From NCBI RefSeq assembly GCF_003688995.1, contig NZ_PENI01000009.1, positions 62,001-126,000 on the forward strand: a DNA stretch of 64,000 bases, in the 5' to 3' direction. Source of the DNA: Streptomyces shenzhenensis. GTDB lineage: Bacteria; Actinomycetota; Actinomycetes; Streptomycetales; Streptomycetaceae. Position 1 is the first letter of the stretch; each line of letters begins with the position of its first letter. The notes beneath the pieces were generated by a model that was not told where the DNA came from, did not search any database, and was given only the letters and a program-made list of their open reading frames with translations. Position numbers and translations under genes: made by a program. Below, in pieces: positions 8,139 through 15,602 of the stretch.

Positions 8139-9677
8139 CTACCTCTTGGAAACGGTGACGACCACACGCTGGTAGTGCTTGAGCGCGGGAGTGCCGTCGT
8201 CCTTCACCTCCAGGATGATGTGGACAGTGGATCCCGGTGCGGCGTCGGCGGGCACGGTGAAGGTCACGCTCTGCTGGTCCGCCCCGTTCAAGACGACTTC
8301 CCCGGGGTAGGTGTCGGCGTCGGTGTACTGCCACCACTTGTACGACACGCGGTCCCCATCGGGGTCCTTGCCGCTGCCCCGCAGGGTGATCCTGGTTCCT
8401 GGCTTGGCGGTGATGTCGGTGCCGGGCTTCACGGATGCCGTGGGGCTGTGGTTGGCGCCGGCGTAGGACGAAGTGCTTCCCCAGTCGGCCCGGGCCGCGA
8501 AGTCGTTCTGGATGTCTTCGACCCAGCGAGTCTGGGGGTAACTGCGGTCGGCTGCGTTCCCGGTGTAGGGGTTGGCGTCGGAGGTGTCGGTCCATCCGGA
8601 GGCGTTGGGAGTGAAGCGGCCTCCCCATCCGCCAAATGCCGGATCTTCGGAGGAGCGCAGCCCGTTGAAGTCCAGCAGATGCAGGAACGCGGGGGAGTCC
8701 CCTTCGGAGATGAAGTCGTGTACGTCGTAGCCGACGTTCTGATTCGCGGAACTGGACTCCGGGCGCCAGCGGTTGTTCTCGTCGTCGCCGGGGGTCGGGT
8801 TGCCATCCCGGTAGGTGCGGTACTGCTCCAGCAGGGGTCCGTGTCCGTTGAGGAAGTTGTTCTCCATGTACGAGGCGCGGAGGGTGTACTGGAAGGGTTC
8901 AGGTACGGTTCTCTTCCACAGATAGGCGAAGCTCCAGAACTGGGACTGGTTGTCGATGACCTTGACGTCCGGCCAGTTGGGCTTGATGTAGTCCTTGAGA
9001 GTCGCGTCCTGTTCGAGGATGTTGTAGAGCACCAGCTTGTTGCTGACCTTGCTCTGGATGGTGGACCACTTCTTCGTGCCCTGGTACTGCTCTTGGATTG
9101 ACATGAGTGCGCGAGCCACGGTGTTGAGCCCGCCCCAGGCCTGTACGTAGAGCGGCCCCGGCGTGTTGTCGAGAATGGCCTTCTTGATCAATTCGGACCC
9201 GGCGGTGGGCTTGGCGGTGTCGCTGACATTCTCGATGTTGCCGATCTTGTACAGCGAGCGGAGACGGGCGGGGGTGGGGAAGCCGTCCGCGTGCTTGCGC
9301 AGGTTGGGGTAGATCTTGGCGTACCGATCGATGTAGTCGTTGACCCATTGGTCCCCGGTCCACCGGTACGGCGCCACCGTGTTCCCGTTGCCCGCCCAGT
9401 GGAACCGCGAGCTGGTGAGGACGATTCCGGCGGTGTCGAATTCGTTGGCGTAGTAGAGGTAGCGGACGAAGGAGTCCATGTCGTCGACTTCGCCGTCGGT
9501 CGTCAGGATGACGCGTGGCTTGTGGTGAGGCTGCTGTCCCGCTGATGTGGCGAGAACACCGGCGGGGGAGTCGGGCGCTGCCCGGGCCACGGTCGGCAGG
9601 ACGGCCGCCGTGAGGGCGACCAGGATTGCTATCGAGAGCTGACGACGTCGGCGGGGACTTGGGCCATGGGTGTGCAT
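8139..9677 (-). CDS. Secreted DUF1593 (Sde182-like, nucleoside-hydrolase-fold) protein, copy 2
   Basis: A 512-residue paralogue of the downstream copy. It has an N-terminal signal peptide (RRRRQL, then LSIAILVALTAAVLPTVARA), a hydrolase-like motif TTDGEVDDMDSFVRYLYYAN, a central GGWGGR, and a C-terminal domain with SYKWWQYTDADTYPGEV and KHYQRVVVTVSKR. The two copies share gene length, domain order and motifs but differ throughout, so the duplication is old. The site GGAG lies 5 bases before the ATG. Both proteins are probably exported and act on carbohydrate or glycoside material; the substrate is unknown. Confidence 0.85.
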   Translation of the reverse strand: MHTHGPSPRRRRQLSIAILVALTAAVLPTVARAAPDSPAGVLATSAGQQPHHKPRVILTTDGEVDDMDSFVRYLYYANEFDTAGIVLTSSRFHWAGNGNTVAPYRWTGDQWVNDYIDRYAKIYPNLRKHADGFPTPARLRSLYKIGNIENVSDTAKPTAGSELIKKAILDNTPGPLYVQAWGGLNTVARALMSIQEQYQGTKKWSTIQSKVSNKLVLYNILEQDATLKDYIKPNWPDVKVIDNQSQFWSFAYLWKRTVPEPFQYTLRASYMENNFLNGHGPLLEQYRTYRDGNPTPGDDENNRWRPESSSANQNVGYDVHDFISEGDSPAFLHLLDFNGLRSSEDPAFGGWGGRFTPNASGWTDTSDANPYTGNAADRSYPQTRWVEDIQNDFAARADWGSTSSYAGANHSPTASVKPGTDITAKPGTRITLRGSGKDPDGDRVSYKWWQYTDADTYPGEVVLNGADQQSVTFTVPADAAPGSTVHIILEVKDDGTPALKHYQRVVVTVSKR

Positions 9678-9690
9678 GTGTCTCCTAATG

Positions 9691-9709
9691 TGCGGGTGCG
9701 GGTGCGGGT
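9691..9709. repeat. Short tandem repeat (TGCGGG)3
   Basis: Three perfect hexamer copies start 14 bp upstream of the ATG of the second DUF1593 gene, in its leader or promoter region. Hexamer repeats can vary in number by slippage. Confidence 0.6.
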
Positions 9710-9837
9710 GACGTGGGTGTGCTGTGGTTCCTGGCGGACATGCGGAGGTATTCGAGGTGTTACCGCTGTCCGGGCGCGTGCGTTGGTGTGAAGGTCTGGT
9801 GCCCGTGGCAGGTGGCAGGGGTTTCCCGGTCCTGCGA

Positions 9838-10310
9838 TCAGCGGTGTCCCTGAGGTGTGTCGATGCCTGGGTGCCAACATCGCGTCCTGATCTTCAGCAG
9901 GGTGCGGTGCGTGACGGTGCGGCTGCTGCCGAAGAGCACGGCGAGGGGTTCCGGGGCCAGGCTGACGCGGTATCCAGACGTCGCCGGGATGGACGGGTCG
10001 GGCTCGGCAGCGGGCTGTGTCGCCTGCGGGTAGGCGGCGTGGCCCTGGCCGTGCCACCGGCGCCGGGTCGACTCCACCCTGTCGTGATCGCTACCGACGT
10101 TGACCGAGCCGGTGTTCGCCGGCAGGTCGTAGACCCCATAGGGGATCGATCGCCTTGCCCGGTTTCGGGTCGGCGAAGTCGTGGATGTGCGAGTTCCTTC
10201 TTCTTGCCGTCCGCGCTGATCACCGGGTGGCCGGCATCCCGTTGCTCGCGCGCCTGTTCATTGAGGTGGCTGAACTGGGCATCCGGGCCTGGGCGTTGCT
10301 AAGCCTCACG
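9838..10310 (-). pseudogene. ISAzo13-like transposase remnants, frameshifted
   Basis: The reverse strand from about 10310 reads DAQFSHLNEQAREQRDAGHP and VISADGKKKEL, then in shifted frames DFADPKPGKAI, PYGVYDLPANTGSVNVGSDH and RRRWHGQGHAAYPQAT. These are successive blocks of ISAzo13-type transposases with internal deletions and at least two frame changes. After AAYPQAT the sequence turns into a different helix-turn-helix-like stretch (SLAPEPLAVLFGSSRTVTHR) that may be from another transposase. All parts are dead. Confidence 0.55.
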
Positions 10311-10794
10311 TTGATGATCTGCAAGCCCTTAGGTACAGCCTGTGCAGCTGCGTCCGATGCTCATGGATGCCTCCTGCTCTATGGGTGGTGGATGGCCGTT
10401 CCTGATAGCCTGTCATGCATGTCTATTCATGCCTGAGTTGATAGTTAAGGATTCTGTGAGCTGACCGGAACCCTGTCAATGGATCGGGCACAATGTTCCT
10501 GGCGAGCTTCAAGGGCTCGGTTCATGGCGGCAGACCGCATCCGTGCGAAGCTCGGCCCGGGCTCCGTCGAGCCGGCCGCCATCTTTCGGCGAGCGTCCTG
10601 GGCTGGTCCTGCGCACTGTCCTGGGCTCCCGCGCATAGGGGGCCGCGCCGCCCCGGCCGGTGTCTTCAGCGGGTCTATGCCGCCCCCGGTGACGTCGGCC
10701 GAGACGGCAGAGAGGCTGGCTGTGACGGTCCGGCGGGCCAGGCCAGGTATAGTTGAACTTGAGCTGGTCGATGCAACTCCGGTCGATTGGGGCT
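10311..10794. other. Intergenic region upstream of the tRNA-like gene
   Basis: No gene was recognised. Open frames on both strands have no family features. A TATAGT sequence at 10748-10753, 41 bp before the tRNA-like cloverleaf, could be its -10 element, with TGTGAC at 10721-10726 as a poorly spaced -35. Confidence 0.3.
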
Positions 10795-10864
10795 GCGTTG
10801 GTGGTCTAAGGAAAGACGTCCCGCTTCCTGCGGGGAGATGCAGGTGCAAGGCCTGCCCGGCGCT
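10795..10864 (+). tRNA. Non-canonical tRNA-Gly(UCC)-like cloverleaf
   Basis: The segment folds into a complete cloverleaf. The acceptor stem is GCGTTGG (10795-10801) with CCGGCGC (10857-10863), with two G-U pairs. T8 is present. The D-arm is GTCT/AGAC with loop AAGGAA. The anticodon arm is TCCCG/CGGGG with loop CTTCCTG, giving anticodon TCC at 10826-10828. The variable loop is AGAT, and the T-arm is GCAGG/CCTGC with loop TGCAAGG. Glycine identity elements known from bacteria are present (G1-C72, C2-G71, G3-C70, C35, C36, U73). Odd features are G in place of T55, T at position 37, and a six-base D-loop. No CCA is encoded. A strong hairpin starts 4 nt after it. It differs from the standard Streptomyces tRNA-Gly(UCC). 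Confidence 0.6.
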
Positions 10865-10868
10865 CGAT

Positions 10869-10909
10869 CGTAGGGGGTTGTTCGCGTACTGCGCGGACAG
10901 CCCCCTACG
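10869..10909. terminator. Hairpin terminator after the tRNA-like gene
   Basis: An 18-bp stem (CGTAGGGGGTTGTTCGCG with CGCGGACAGCCCCCTACG, two G-U pairs) and a TACTG loop, starting 4 nt after the tRNA-like 3' end. The G-U pairs favour action on the forward-strand RNA. Confidence 0.75.
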
Positions 10910-11319
10910 CGTTGCCCGGCTTCACCGGTCCCGTACGCCGGCCGATGTGCCGCGATGGGTACGTCCGGCGTGCGGAGCGCTGTGCGAGCCGGCGCCGTGA
11001 AGATGTGGAACCTGTGGGTCGGTGGTCCAAGGCCCGCTCGTGCCGCACGAGATCGAGCGTCGGTGCTGCGGGGCTTCGACGCGGGCTGACCGGGCCCGTC
11101 GCCTCCGGTGGGTACGGCCACCCGTTCCGGTTTCGCTGCGTCGGCTCCCACCACTTCCGCACCGACCCGTCGTACTACACGCTCCTCCGGGACTGTGAAT
11201 GTCTGCGGCCCCGCCCGCCTCCAGAACTGGTGAAGGGCCTTGACTACCCGATCCACCGCCACGGCGACCTGCACGCCGTCGAACCTGCGCCCGGCGCTAC
11301 CGCCGGGACCCGGGTCACT
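10910..11319. other. Intergenic region without a recognised gene
   Basis: Frames on both strands are open because of high GC, but none shows a family motif, a ribosome site or an N-terminal consensus. I see nothing to annotate here. Confidence 0.3.
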
Positions 11320-11445
11320 CGGCAGTCACTGCTGGCTGACGCCGCGAACCCTACGGCCCGCAACAGCCGCCGCCTGCGCGCACATCACCCGGCTCGAACG
11401 GCGCCTCTCCGAGACTCTCGGGCAGGTAGACCGGGGCGCGGCAGG
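11320..11445 (+). pseudogene. Possible remnant of a recombinase-associated coiled-coil protein
   Basis: Across two forward frames one can read SLLADAANPTARNSRRLRAH followed by ITRLERRLSETLGQ. This resembles the C-terminal coiled-coil of small proteins encoded beside tyrosine recombinases (DUF6262-like). It has a frame change and no start, and it stops shortly before the insertion sequence. The identification is tentative. Confidence 0.25.
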
Positions 11446-11482
11446 CCGATCGCGTGGTTCCTCCCCAACCTGGATGTCATGC

Positions 11483-11504
11483 TTACTGATCGTTTCAGAA
11501 TGAG
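11483..11504. repeat. Left target duplication (TTA) and 19-bp inverted repeat of the IS
   Basis: TTA at 11483-11485 is followed by the inverted repeat CTGATCGTTTCAGAATGAG at 11486-11504. Its exact complement ends the element at 15330-15348. Confidence 0.9.
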
Positions 11505-11554
11505 GATGACGAAGAGTGCGCTGTCGTGCTCGGCTTCCTTCGTAAGATCACTGC

Positions 11555-12037
11555 ATGCCTGCTGACGAACCCGTAACTCGGTCCATGTGTCGTGTCGAGC
11601 CGATATCAGATCCTCGGCCGATGCCGCAGCTGCCTCAGCGGATCTGGTCAGATGAGGACTGGGAGTGGATCCAGCGTGGCTACGCCTCACGGGACATGGA
11701 TGAGAAGTGGGACGTCTTCGCAGAGGGCGAGGTTGTCTTCCTGCATCGAAGCTGGACCGGCTACGGAGTATTCGCGGCGACCTTTGCGCCGGCTGATGGC
11801 GGTGGATGGCGGATCGTCAGTGCCGTAGTAGAGCGTGATGGCGAGCGCTATGGAGGCACGGACGATGCCTACGACTGCGTCATGCTTGAGTTGGTGATCA
11901 CCGCCATCGTGCTTGGCGAACCGGCGCCTGAGCTCCGCTCGAAGTTGGTGGAGTTGACCCGTCGAAAGCCGCGTTCTGCAGATGCCCCGGCCGGCGTGAT
12001 TCAGCACAGCGCCCTGGGACTGCGCTCAGACTCATAG
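11555..12037 (+). CDS. Passenger gene of the IS: hypothetical protein
   Basis: A 160-residue acidic protein lying wholly inside the insertion sequence, 50 bp from its left end and convergent with the transposase, whose 3' end it overlaps by 37 bp. Recognisable stretches are WSDEDWEWIQRGYASRDMDE, VVFLHRSWTGYGVFAATF, DAYDCVMLELVITAIVLGEP and a conserved-looking end HSALGLRSDS. The N-terminus is uncertain; the ATG at 11555 or a later methionine could serve. There is no signal peptide, membrane segment or known domain. It is not a canonical transposition protein and might be an accessory or addiction-type gene. Confidence 0.7.
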   Translation: MPADEPVTRSMCRVEPISDPRPMPQLPQRIWSDEDWEWIQRGYASRDMDEKWDVFAEGEVVFLHRSWTGYGVFAATFAPADGGGWRIVSAVVERDGERYGGTDDAYDCVMLELVITAIVLGEPAPELRSKLVELTRRKPRSADAPAGVIQHSALGLRSDS

Positions 12038-12166
12038 TCGATCACCTGAGCGCCGGACAGACGTCGGATGCATATGAGGCTGCATGCCAGATCGAGTAGG
12101 CCCTGGTGGAGATCTGCGCGTCGTTCGTAACGGGTGCGGAGCCGTTTGAACTGGTGGAGCCAAGCG
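12001..12166 (-). pseudogene. IS5-type transposase, 3' exon
   Basis: The reverse strand reads FAWLHQFKRLRTRYERRADL, then HQGLLDLACSLICIRRL and a short tail ending in TGA at 12001-12003. This is the C-terminal block of IS5-family transposases. It follows directly from the 5' exon once the group II intron is removed (codons GCC TT|C GCT TGG). The stop overlaps the convergent passenger gene. Confidence 0.85.
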
Positions 12167-12232
12167 GTTGGGTCGGCCGTGCGGCGAGGTGCCCGCCGTG
12201 AGGGCGAGTCCTGTTCCGCGCGGCCTCCCGCC

Positions 12233-12267
12233 GAACCGGACATGACGGTTTCCCGGTCATCCGGCTC
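12233..12267 (-). ncRNA. Group II intron domain V
   Basis: On the reverse strand the 35-nt segment folds as a typical domain V: outer stem GAGCCGGA with TCCGGTTC, a small bulge, inner stem TGAC/GTCA, then CGG-GAAA-CCG with a GNRA tetraloop. This is the catalytic centre of the ribozyme. It starts 8 nt after the stop codon of the intron-encoded protein. Confidence 0.88.
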
Positions 12268-12275
12268 TCCAGTGA

Positions 12276-14057
12276 CTACTGCGTGAATGGTCTGGCCGGC
12301 CGTTCCGAATGGATACGGTCGTGGCAGATGTCGCAGGCCACGACGGTTTTGCGTCGCCGGTGAAGCATGACGCGCGCCCAGTCGGAAGGCTGCCACCCGG
12401 CATGCGCAAGGTCAGCGAGAGCTCGGACGTGGTGCACTTGCACGTTGCCCTTGCTTCCGCAGATCTCGCAGGTATCCGCCAGGAGTCTCGCGATGAGTTC
12501 CTTCTGCGGGTAGTCCACCCGGACAGGCTCACGATCGGCGAGTTCTGCCGCCCGCTGCCGTTGGAGAGGAATCCCACCGAACCGGGCCACCAGTGGTTTC
12601 CTGTTCTTCCGCTCGATTCGGGCCTCGAAGCAGACTCGGGGCCCGTTGGGAGTGCCGATTCTCGCCTTGTGCCTGGCGGCCATCTTCGACACTGACGAGC
12701 GGTGCTTGGACGCAAGGGTCTTGAGCATGGAAGTCTCCATGACCCATTGCAGCCGGTGCAGCCGGAAGACGTCTCCGGCAAGCAGGTAGTACTGGACGAT
12801 GCCCCGGTAAACGGTCCCGAAAGTCGCCACGATCGCGTGATCGCTGCTGTTGGTCAGGGCCGTCTTCTTCGCGGGTTTTCCGCGATCGATGTAGAGGGCG
12901 CACTTGGCCTTGATCACGTCCCGTGGGACACGGAGTGCTATCTGGCCGTTGACCCGACGGTAACGGCCGGTCTTCTTCGTGTCGTTGTGCTGGGTCGTGA
13001 TCTCATAGCCGAGAAACCTTGCTGCCCGGGTACGGGCATGAGTGATCAGCGTCGTCTCCTGGGACAGTTCCAGCCTGAGTTCGTCACGCAGGAACTGGGC
13101 CAGGCGTTTTTTGCTCTGCTCGGCCTCGGCTTTCGGTCCGGTGAAACCGAGGAGGTGATCATCCGCGTAGCGTATGTAGCGCAGCCTGCGGTATCCCGGA
13201 TCGTTAGGATCCGCGCTGGGCAGGCTGACCATCTGCTGACGCAGCGCACGGGCCTGAACCCGGTCGCCACGCCGGCGGGCTTTCGCCAGCAGATTCTGCA
13301 ACTCCAGGTAGGCCGGGTTGCGGGCCCGGCGCTTCCCTCGGGTGTACTCCGGAATCAGAACTGTCTCGACGAACTCGTCCAGCTTGTGCAGGCAGATGTT
13401 GGACAGGACCGGGGAGGCTACTCCGCCTTGCGGCGCTCCGGAGAGCGTGGCGCCCCATCTCCAGTCCTCCATGTATCCGGCTGTCAACATGTTGCGCACC
13501 AGCCGCAGGAACCGCTGGTCATGGATCTTCTCACCGAGGGTGGACAGCAGGACCTGGTGGTCCAGGCTGCCGAAGCAGTCGGCGATGTCCCCTTCGATGA
13601 ACCAGGATGTCCCGGTCCAGGTGTGGTCGACCTCCCGCAAAGCGGTGTGGCAGCCCCGGCGGGGACGGAACCCATGAGAGCGGTCGGAGAACGTCGGCTC
13701 GTAATACGCCTCCAATAACAGGCGGACCACTTCACCGACGAGCTTGTCCGACCAGGTCGGCAGCCCCAGCGGACGCATCTTCCCATTCTTCTTGGGAATA
13801 TGGACGCGCCGGACCGGACGGAAGCGGTAATGCTCGTGGCGCATCACCTCGATGATCCGATCGATCTTCCGCTGCGACATGCCGTCCACGGTTTCCGACG
13901 TGACCCCGGGCGTCATCGCGCCATGGTTGGCGTAGATGCGGCCGTAGGCCAGCAGATACAACTGCGGGTTGAACAGCTGCCGATACAGTTCATCACACGG
14001 CAGGCCACGCCTGCCGCGTTCACGCAGGACACCCAGCACCGTTTTGGCGCTCTGCAT
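12276..14057 (-). CDS. Group II intron reverse transcriptase/maturase with HNH endonuclease
   Basis: A 593-residue intron-encoded protein. Domains in order are: a reverse transcriptase (IPKKNGKMRPLGLPTWSDKL, then HGFRPRRGCHTAL, FIEGDIADCFGSLDH, GAPQGGVASPVLSNI and the catalytic RYADD at about residue 305); a maturase X domain (about 390-500); and a C-terminal zinc-binding HNH nuclease (CEICGSKGNVQVHHV and CDICHDRIHSE, about 540-585). All catalytic motifs are present and uninterrupted, with normal length. The protein should assist splicing and direct retrohoming. Its codons sit in intron domain IV on the same strand as the host transposase. Confidence 0.95.
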   Translation of the reverse strand: MQSAKTVLGVLRERGRRGLPCDELYRQLFNPQLYLLAYGRIYANHGAMTPGVTSETVDGMSQRKIDRIIEVMRHEHYRFRPVRRVHIPKKNGKMRPLGLPTWSDKLVGEVVRLLLEAYYEPTFSDRSHGFRPRRGCHTALREVDHTWTGTSWFIEGDIADCFGSLDHQVLLSTLGEKIHDQRFLRLVRNMLTAGYMEDWRWGATLSGAPQGGVASPVLSNICLHKLDEFVETVLIPEYTRGKRRARNPAYLELQNLLAKARRRGDRVQARALRQQMVSLPSADPNDPGYRRLRYIRYADDHLLGFTGPKAEAEQSKKRLAQFLRDELRLELSQETTLITHARTRAARFLGYEITTQHNDTKKTGRYRRVNGQIALRVPRDVIKAKCALYIDRGKPAKKTALTNSSDHAIVATFGTVYRGIVQYYLLAGDVFRLHRLQWVMETSMLKTLASKHRSSVSKMAARHKARIGTPNGPRVCFEARIERKNRKPLVARFGGIPLQRQRAAELADREPVRVDYPQKELIARLLADTCEICGSKGNVQVHHVRALADLAHAGWQPSDWARVMLHRRRKTVVACDICHDRIHSERPARPFTQ

Positions 14058-14594
14058 TCCGCATACCTCCCGGGTTCGAGTGTCCGAATCACCTGGCCCC
14101 CTTCGCCCGATGTGGACGGCTTTCCCGTCCTCCCCGGCCGGTCGTGACTCCGGCGACTACTACGGGGCCTCCGTCGCCGTAGGACTCGCGTCCCGTAGGC
14201 GATCCCACGTTCGTCTCTGTCTGTACGTTCTAGCGCGAGTTAGGCGTCCCACTCATCCCCTTGAATGTCCTCGCTGGACATCGCTCCGCGCTCCGGAAGT
14301 TGACCCGACCACAGCAATCGAAGCCAGGGCAGAGTGCGGCGCCGGTTTCAGCTGTCTTTCCGGCGGATGGGAACTTGCATCTTCTGGGGATTGGGCTTCA
14401 AACGATCCAGTCTTCGCCATATCGCGCGGGCCACCCTGCACACCGTCCCTGACAACTGAACCCGGTCACAGGTTTTCTGACATGCTCTTGTCCCCTTCAC
14501 CTTTCGGATCCAGGTAAGTCATCGGGCCCAGGAACCTCCTTCCGAGTTCCTCCCGGCTGAACCGGGGATACAAACAGAGCGCCTCGTGGCGCAC
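14058..14594 (-). ncRNA. 5' ribozyme part of the group II intron (domains I-IV)
   Basis: A 537-nt non-coding stretch between the intron 5' end (GTGCG at 14594) and the start of the reverse transcriptase. By position it contains domains I-III and the beginning of IV, including the exon-binding sites. I did not fold the long-range structure by hand, so subdomain limits are not given. Confidence 0.7.
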
Positions 14595-15315
14595 AAGGCT
14601 CGTTCGACCACCCAGCGCACCTTGCCCAGCCCGGAGCCGTGGGCGACGCCGCGTCGGGCGATCAGGGGTTTGATGCCACGCTTCCACAGCATGCGGCGGT
14701 ACTTGTCGAAGTCGTAGCCCCGGTCCGCATACAGACGCCGGGGTTTGCGGCGGGGGCGTCCTCGCAGTCCCCGGATCGATGGGATGGCATCCAACAGCGG
14801 CAGGAGCTGGGTGACGTCGTGCCGGTTGCCACCGGTGAGGGTGACGGCGAGCGGAGTTCCGTGTCGGTCGACGATCAGGTGGTGCTTGGAGCCGGGGCGG
14901 GCGCGGTCGACCGGTGAGGGGCCGACGTGATCCCCTCTTTGAGAGCCCGGACGTGCGACCCGTCCACGGAGCAGTCGTCCAGGTCCAACAGGCCGGCGCG
15001 GCGCAATTCGGCCAGCAGGGCAGCGTGCAGGCGTGGCCAGATGCCAGCCTCGGTCCAGTCCCGCAGCCGACGCCAGGCAGTCACGCCGGAGCAGCCCACG
15101 GTCTCCGCGGGAACATCGCGCCACGCGACACCGGTCCGCAGCACGTACATGACGCCGGCGAGCGCCGCTCGGTCGGGAACGCGTAGCCGCCCGGGGTGGC
15201 GATGGCGCCGTTCGGGAGCAGGCGGCAGCAGCGGGGCCACCCGCTCCCACAGGCCGTCAGGAACAAGATCAGCACGCACCCCGGACACCTTGCCGACCAA
15301 GATCAGCAGGCACAA
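14595..15315 (-). pseudogene. IS5-type transposase, 5' exon (two overlapping frames)
   Basis: The first frame starts MCLLILVGKVSGVRADLVPD at 15315 (GTG codon) and carries the N-terminal IS5 domain (LWERVAPLLPP, GVAWRDVPAE) and the first catalytic aspartate in DDCSVDGSHVRALKEG. The second frame takes over near 14930-14880 with RPGSKHHLIVDRHGTPLAVT, LYADRGYDFDKYRRML (second aspartate) and VRWVVERA (catalytic glutamate). The frame change matches the two-frame organisation of many IS5 members, which use ribosomal frameshifting. The group II intron follows immediately after VERA. If the intron splices, a complete transposase could be made, so 'pseudogene' here means interrupted rather than proven dead. 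Confidence 0.8.
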
Positions 15316-15329
15316 GACCCGCAGCTCAA

Positions 15330-15351
15330 CTCATTCTGAAACGATCAGTTA
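15330..15351. repeat. Right 19-bp inverted repeat of the IS and TTA target duplication
   Basis: CTCATTCTGAAACGATCAG at 15330-15348 is the exact complement of the left end at 11486-11504. TTA at 15349-15351 repeats the left flank. Confidence 0.9.
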
Positions 15352-15354
15352 AGC

Positions 15355-15600
15355 ATGCGGAACGGGCGACGTAGTCAGGCTGAGCGGGACGAGATCACGG
15401 TTGAGATCGGTTATGCGCTGCTCAGCGCGTGCTTTCTCGGCGCCGTCGTGTTCGCGGTGATTGCCGGACCAGTTTTCGTCTGGCAGTTCTCTCCTGCCGT
15501 CAACACGTTCTTGCTGGTCGCGGGAGCTTCGGTTGCTGGAGTTCTTGGAGCTGTCCGTGTCGTCCACGTCCTGTGGCGGCACGCGAGACAGCACCGCTGA
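15355..15600 (+). CDS. DUF6332-like small membrane protein
   Basis: An 81-residue protein with a charged N-terminus (RRSQAERDEITVEIGYA) and two transmembrane segments: LLSACFLGAVVFAVIAGPVF and FLLVAGASVAGVLGAVRVVH. This matches the Streptomyces DUF6332 pattern. The insertion sequence ends only 6 bp before the ATG at 15355. In the restored empty site the frame continues upstream to an ATG at 11474, so the insertion may have removed the native start and its ribosome site. Expression is doubtful. Confidence 0.7.
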   Translation: MRNGRRSQAERDEITVEIGYALLSACFLGAVVFAVIAGPVFVWQFSPAVNTFLLVAGASVAGVLGAVRVVHVLWRHARQHR

Positions 15601-15602
15601 TT

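Larger units (their letters stand above)
12167..14594 (-). mobile_element. Group II intron inserted in the IS transposase gene
   Basis: The 5' boundary is set by GTGCG at 14594 (consensus GUGYG), right after the transposase codons for VVERA. The 3' boundary is set by terminal AC at 12167, after which the transposase reads on in frame. The intron is 2428 bp. About 540 nt before the encoded reverse transcriptase should form domains I-III and part of IV. Domain V is at 12233-12267, and domain VI with the branch point lies at about 12168-12232. Both boundaries, domain V and the encoded protein look intact, so self-splicing and mobility are plausible. Confidence 0.88.
11486..15348 (-). mobile_element. 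IS5-superfamily insertion sequence with passenger gene, interrupted by a group II intron
   Basis: The element is bounded by perfect 19-bp inverted repeats and by TTA direct duplications (11483-11485 and 15349-15351). A TNA target is typical of the IS1031-type subgroup of IS5. Total length is 3863 bp; removing the 2428-bp group II intron leaves 1435 bp. It holds a transposase gene on the reverse strand (two overlapping frames at its 5' end), the intron inside that gene, and a convergent passenger gene on the forward strand. Joining the flanks restores TCATGCTTAAGCATGCGG, a palindromic target. The ends and duplication are intact, so insertion was recent on an evolutionary scale. Confidence 0.88.

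Noticed and set aside
9691..9709. Possible CRISPR-like array from the short repeats
   Set aside because: Only three hexamer copies without spacers. No CRISPR array or cas gene was seen anywhere in the window.
10437..11000. A forward protein frame across the tRNA-like gene
   Set aside because: The frame has no domain, start signal or codon preference, whereas the cloverleaf and adjacent hairpin give a better explanation for 10795-10909.
12702..13718. Forward open frame of 338 codons
   Set aside because: Antisense to the group II intron reverse transcriptase, which has all catalytic motifs.
14875..15315. Treating the two transposase frames as two separate genes
   Set aside because: They carry successive DDE residues of one IS5-type transposase and overlap in the usual two-frame manner.
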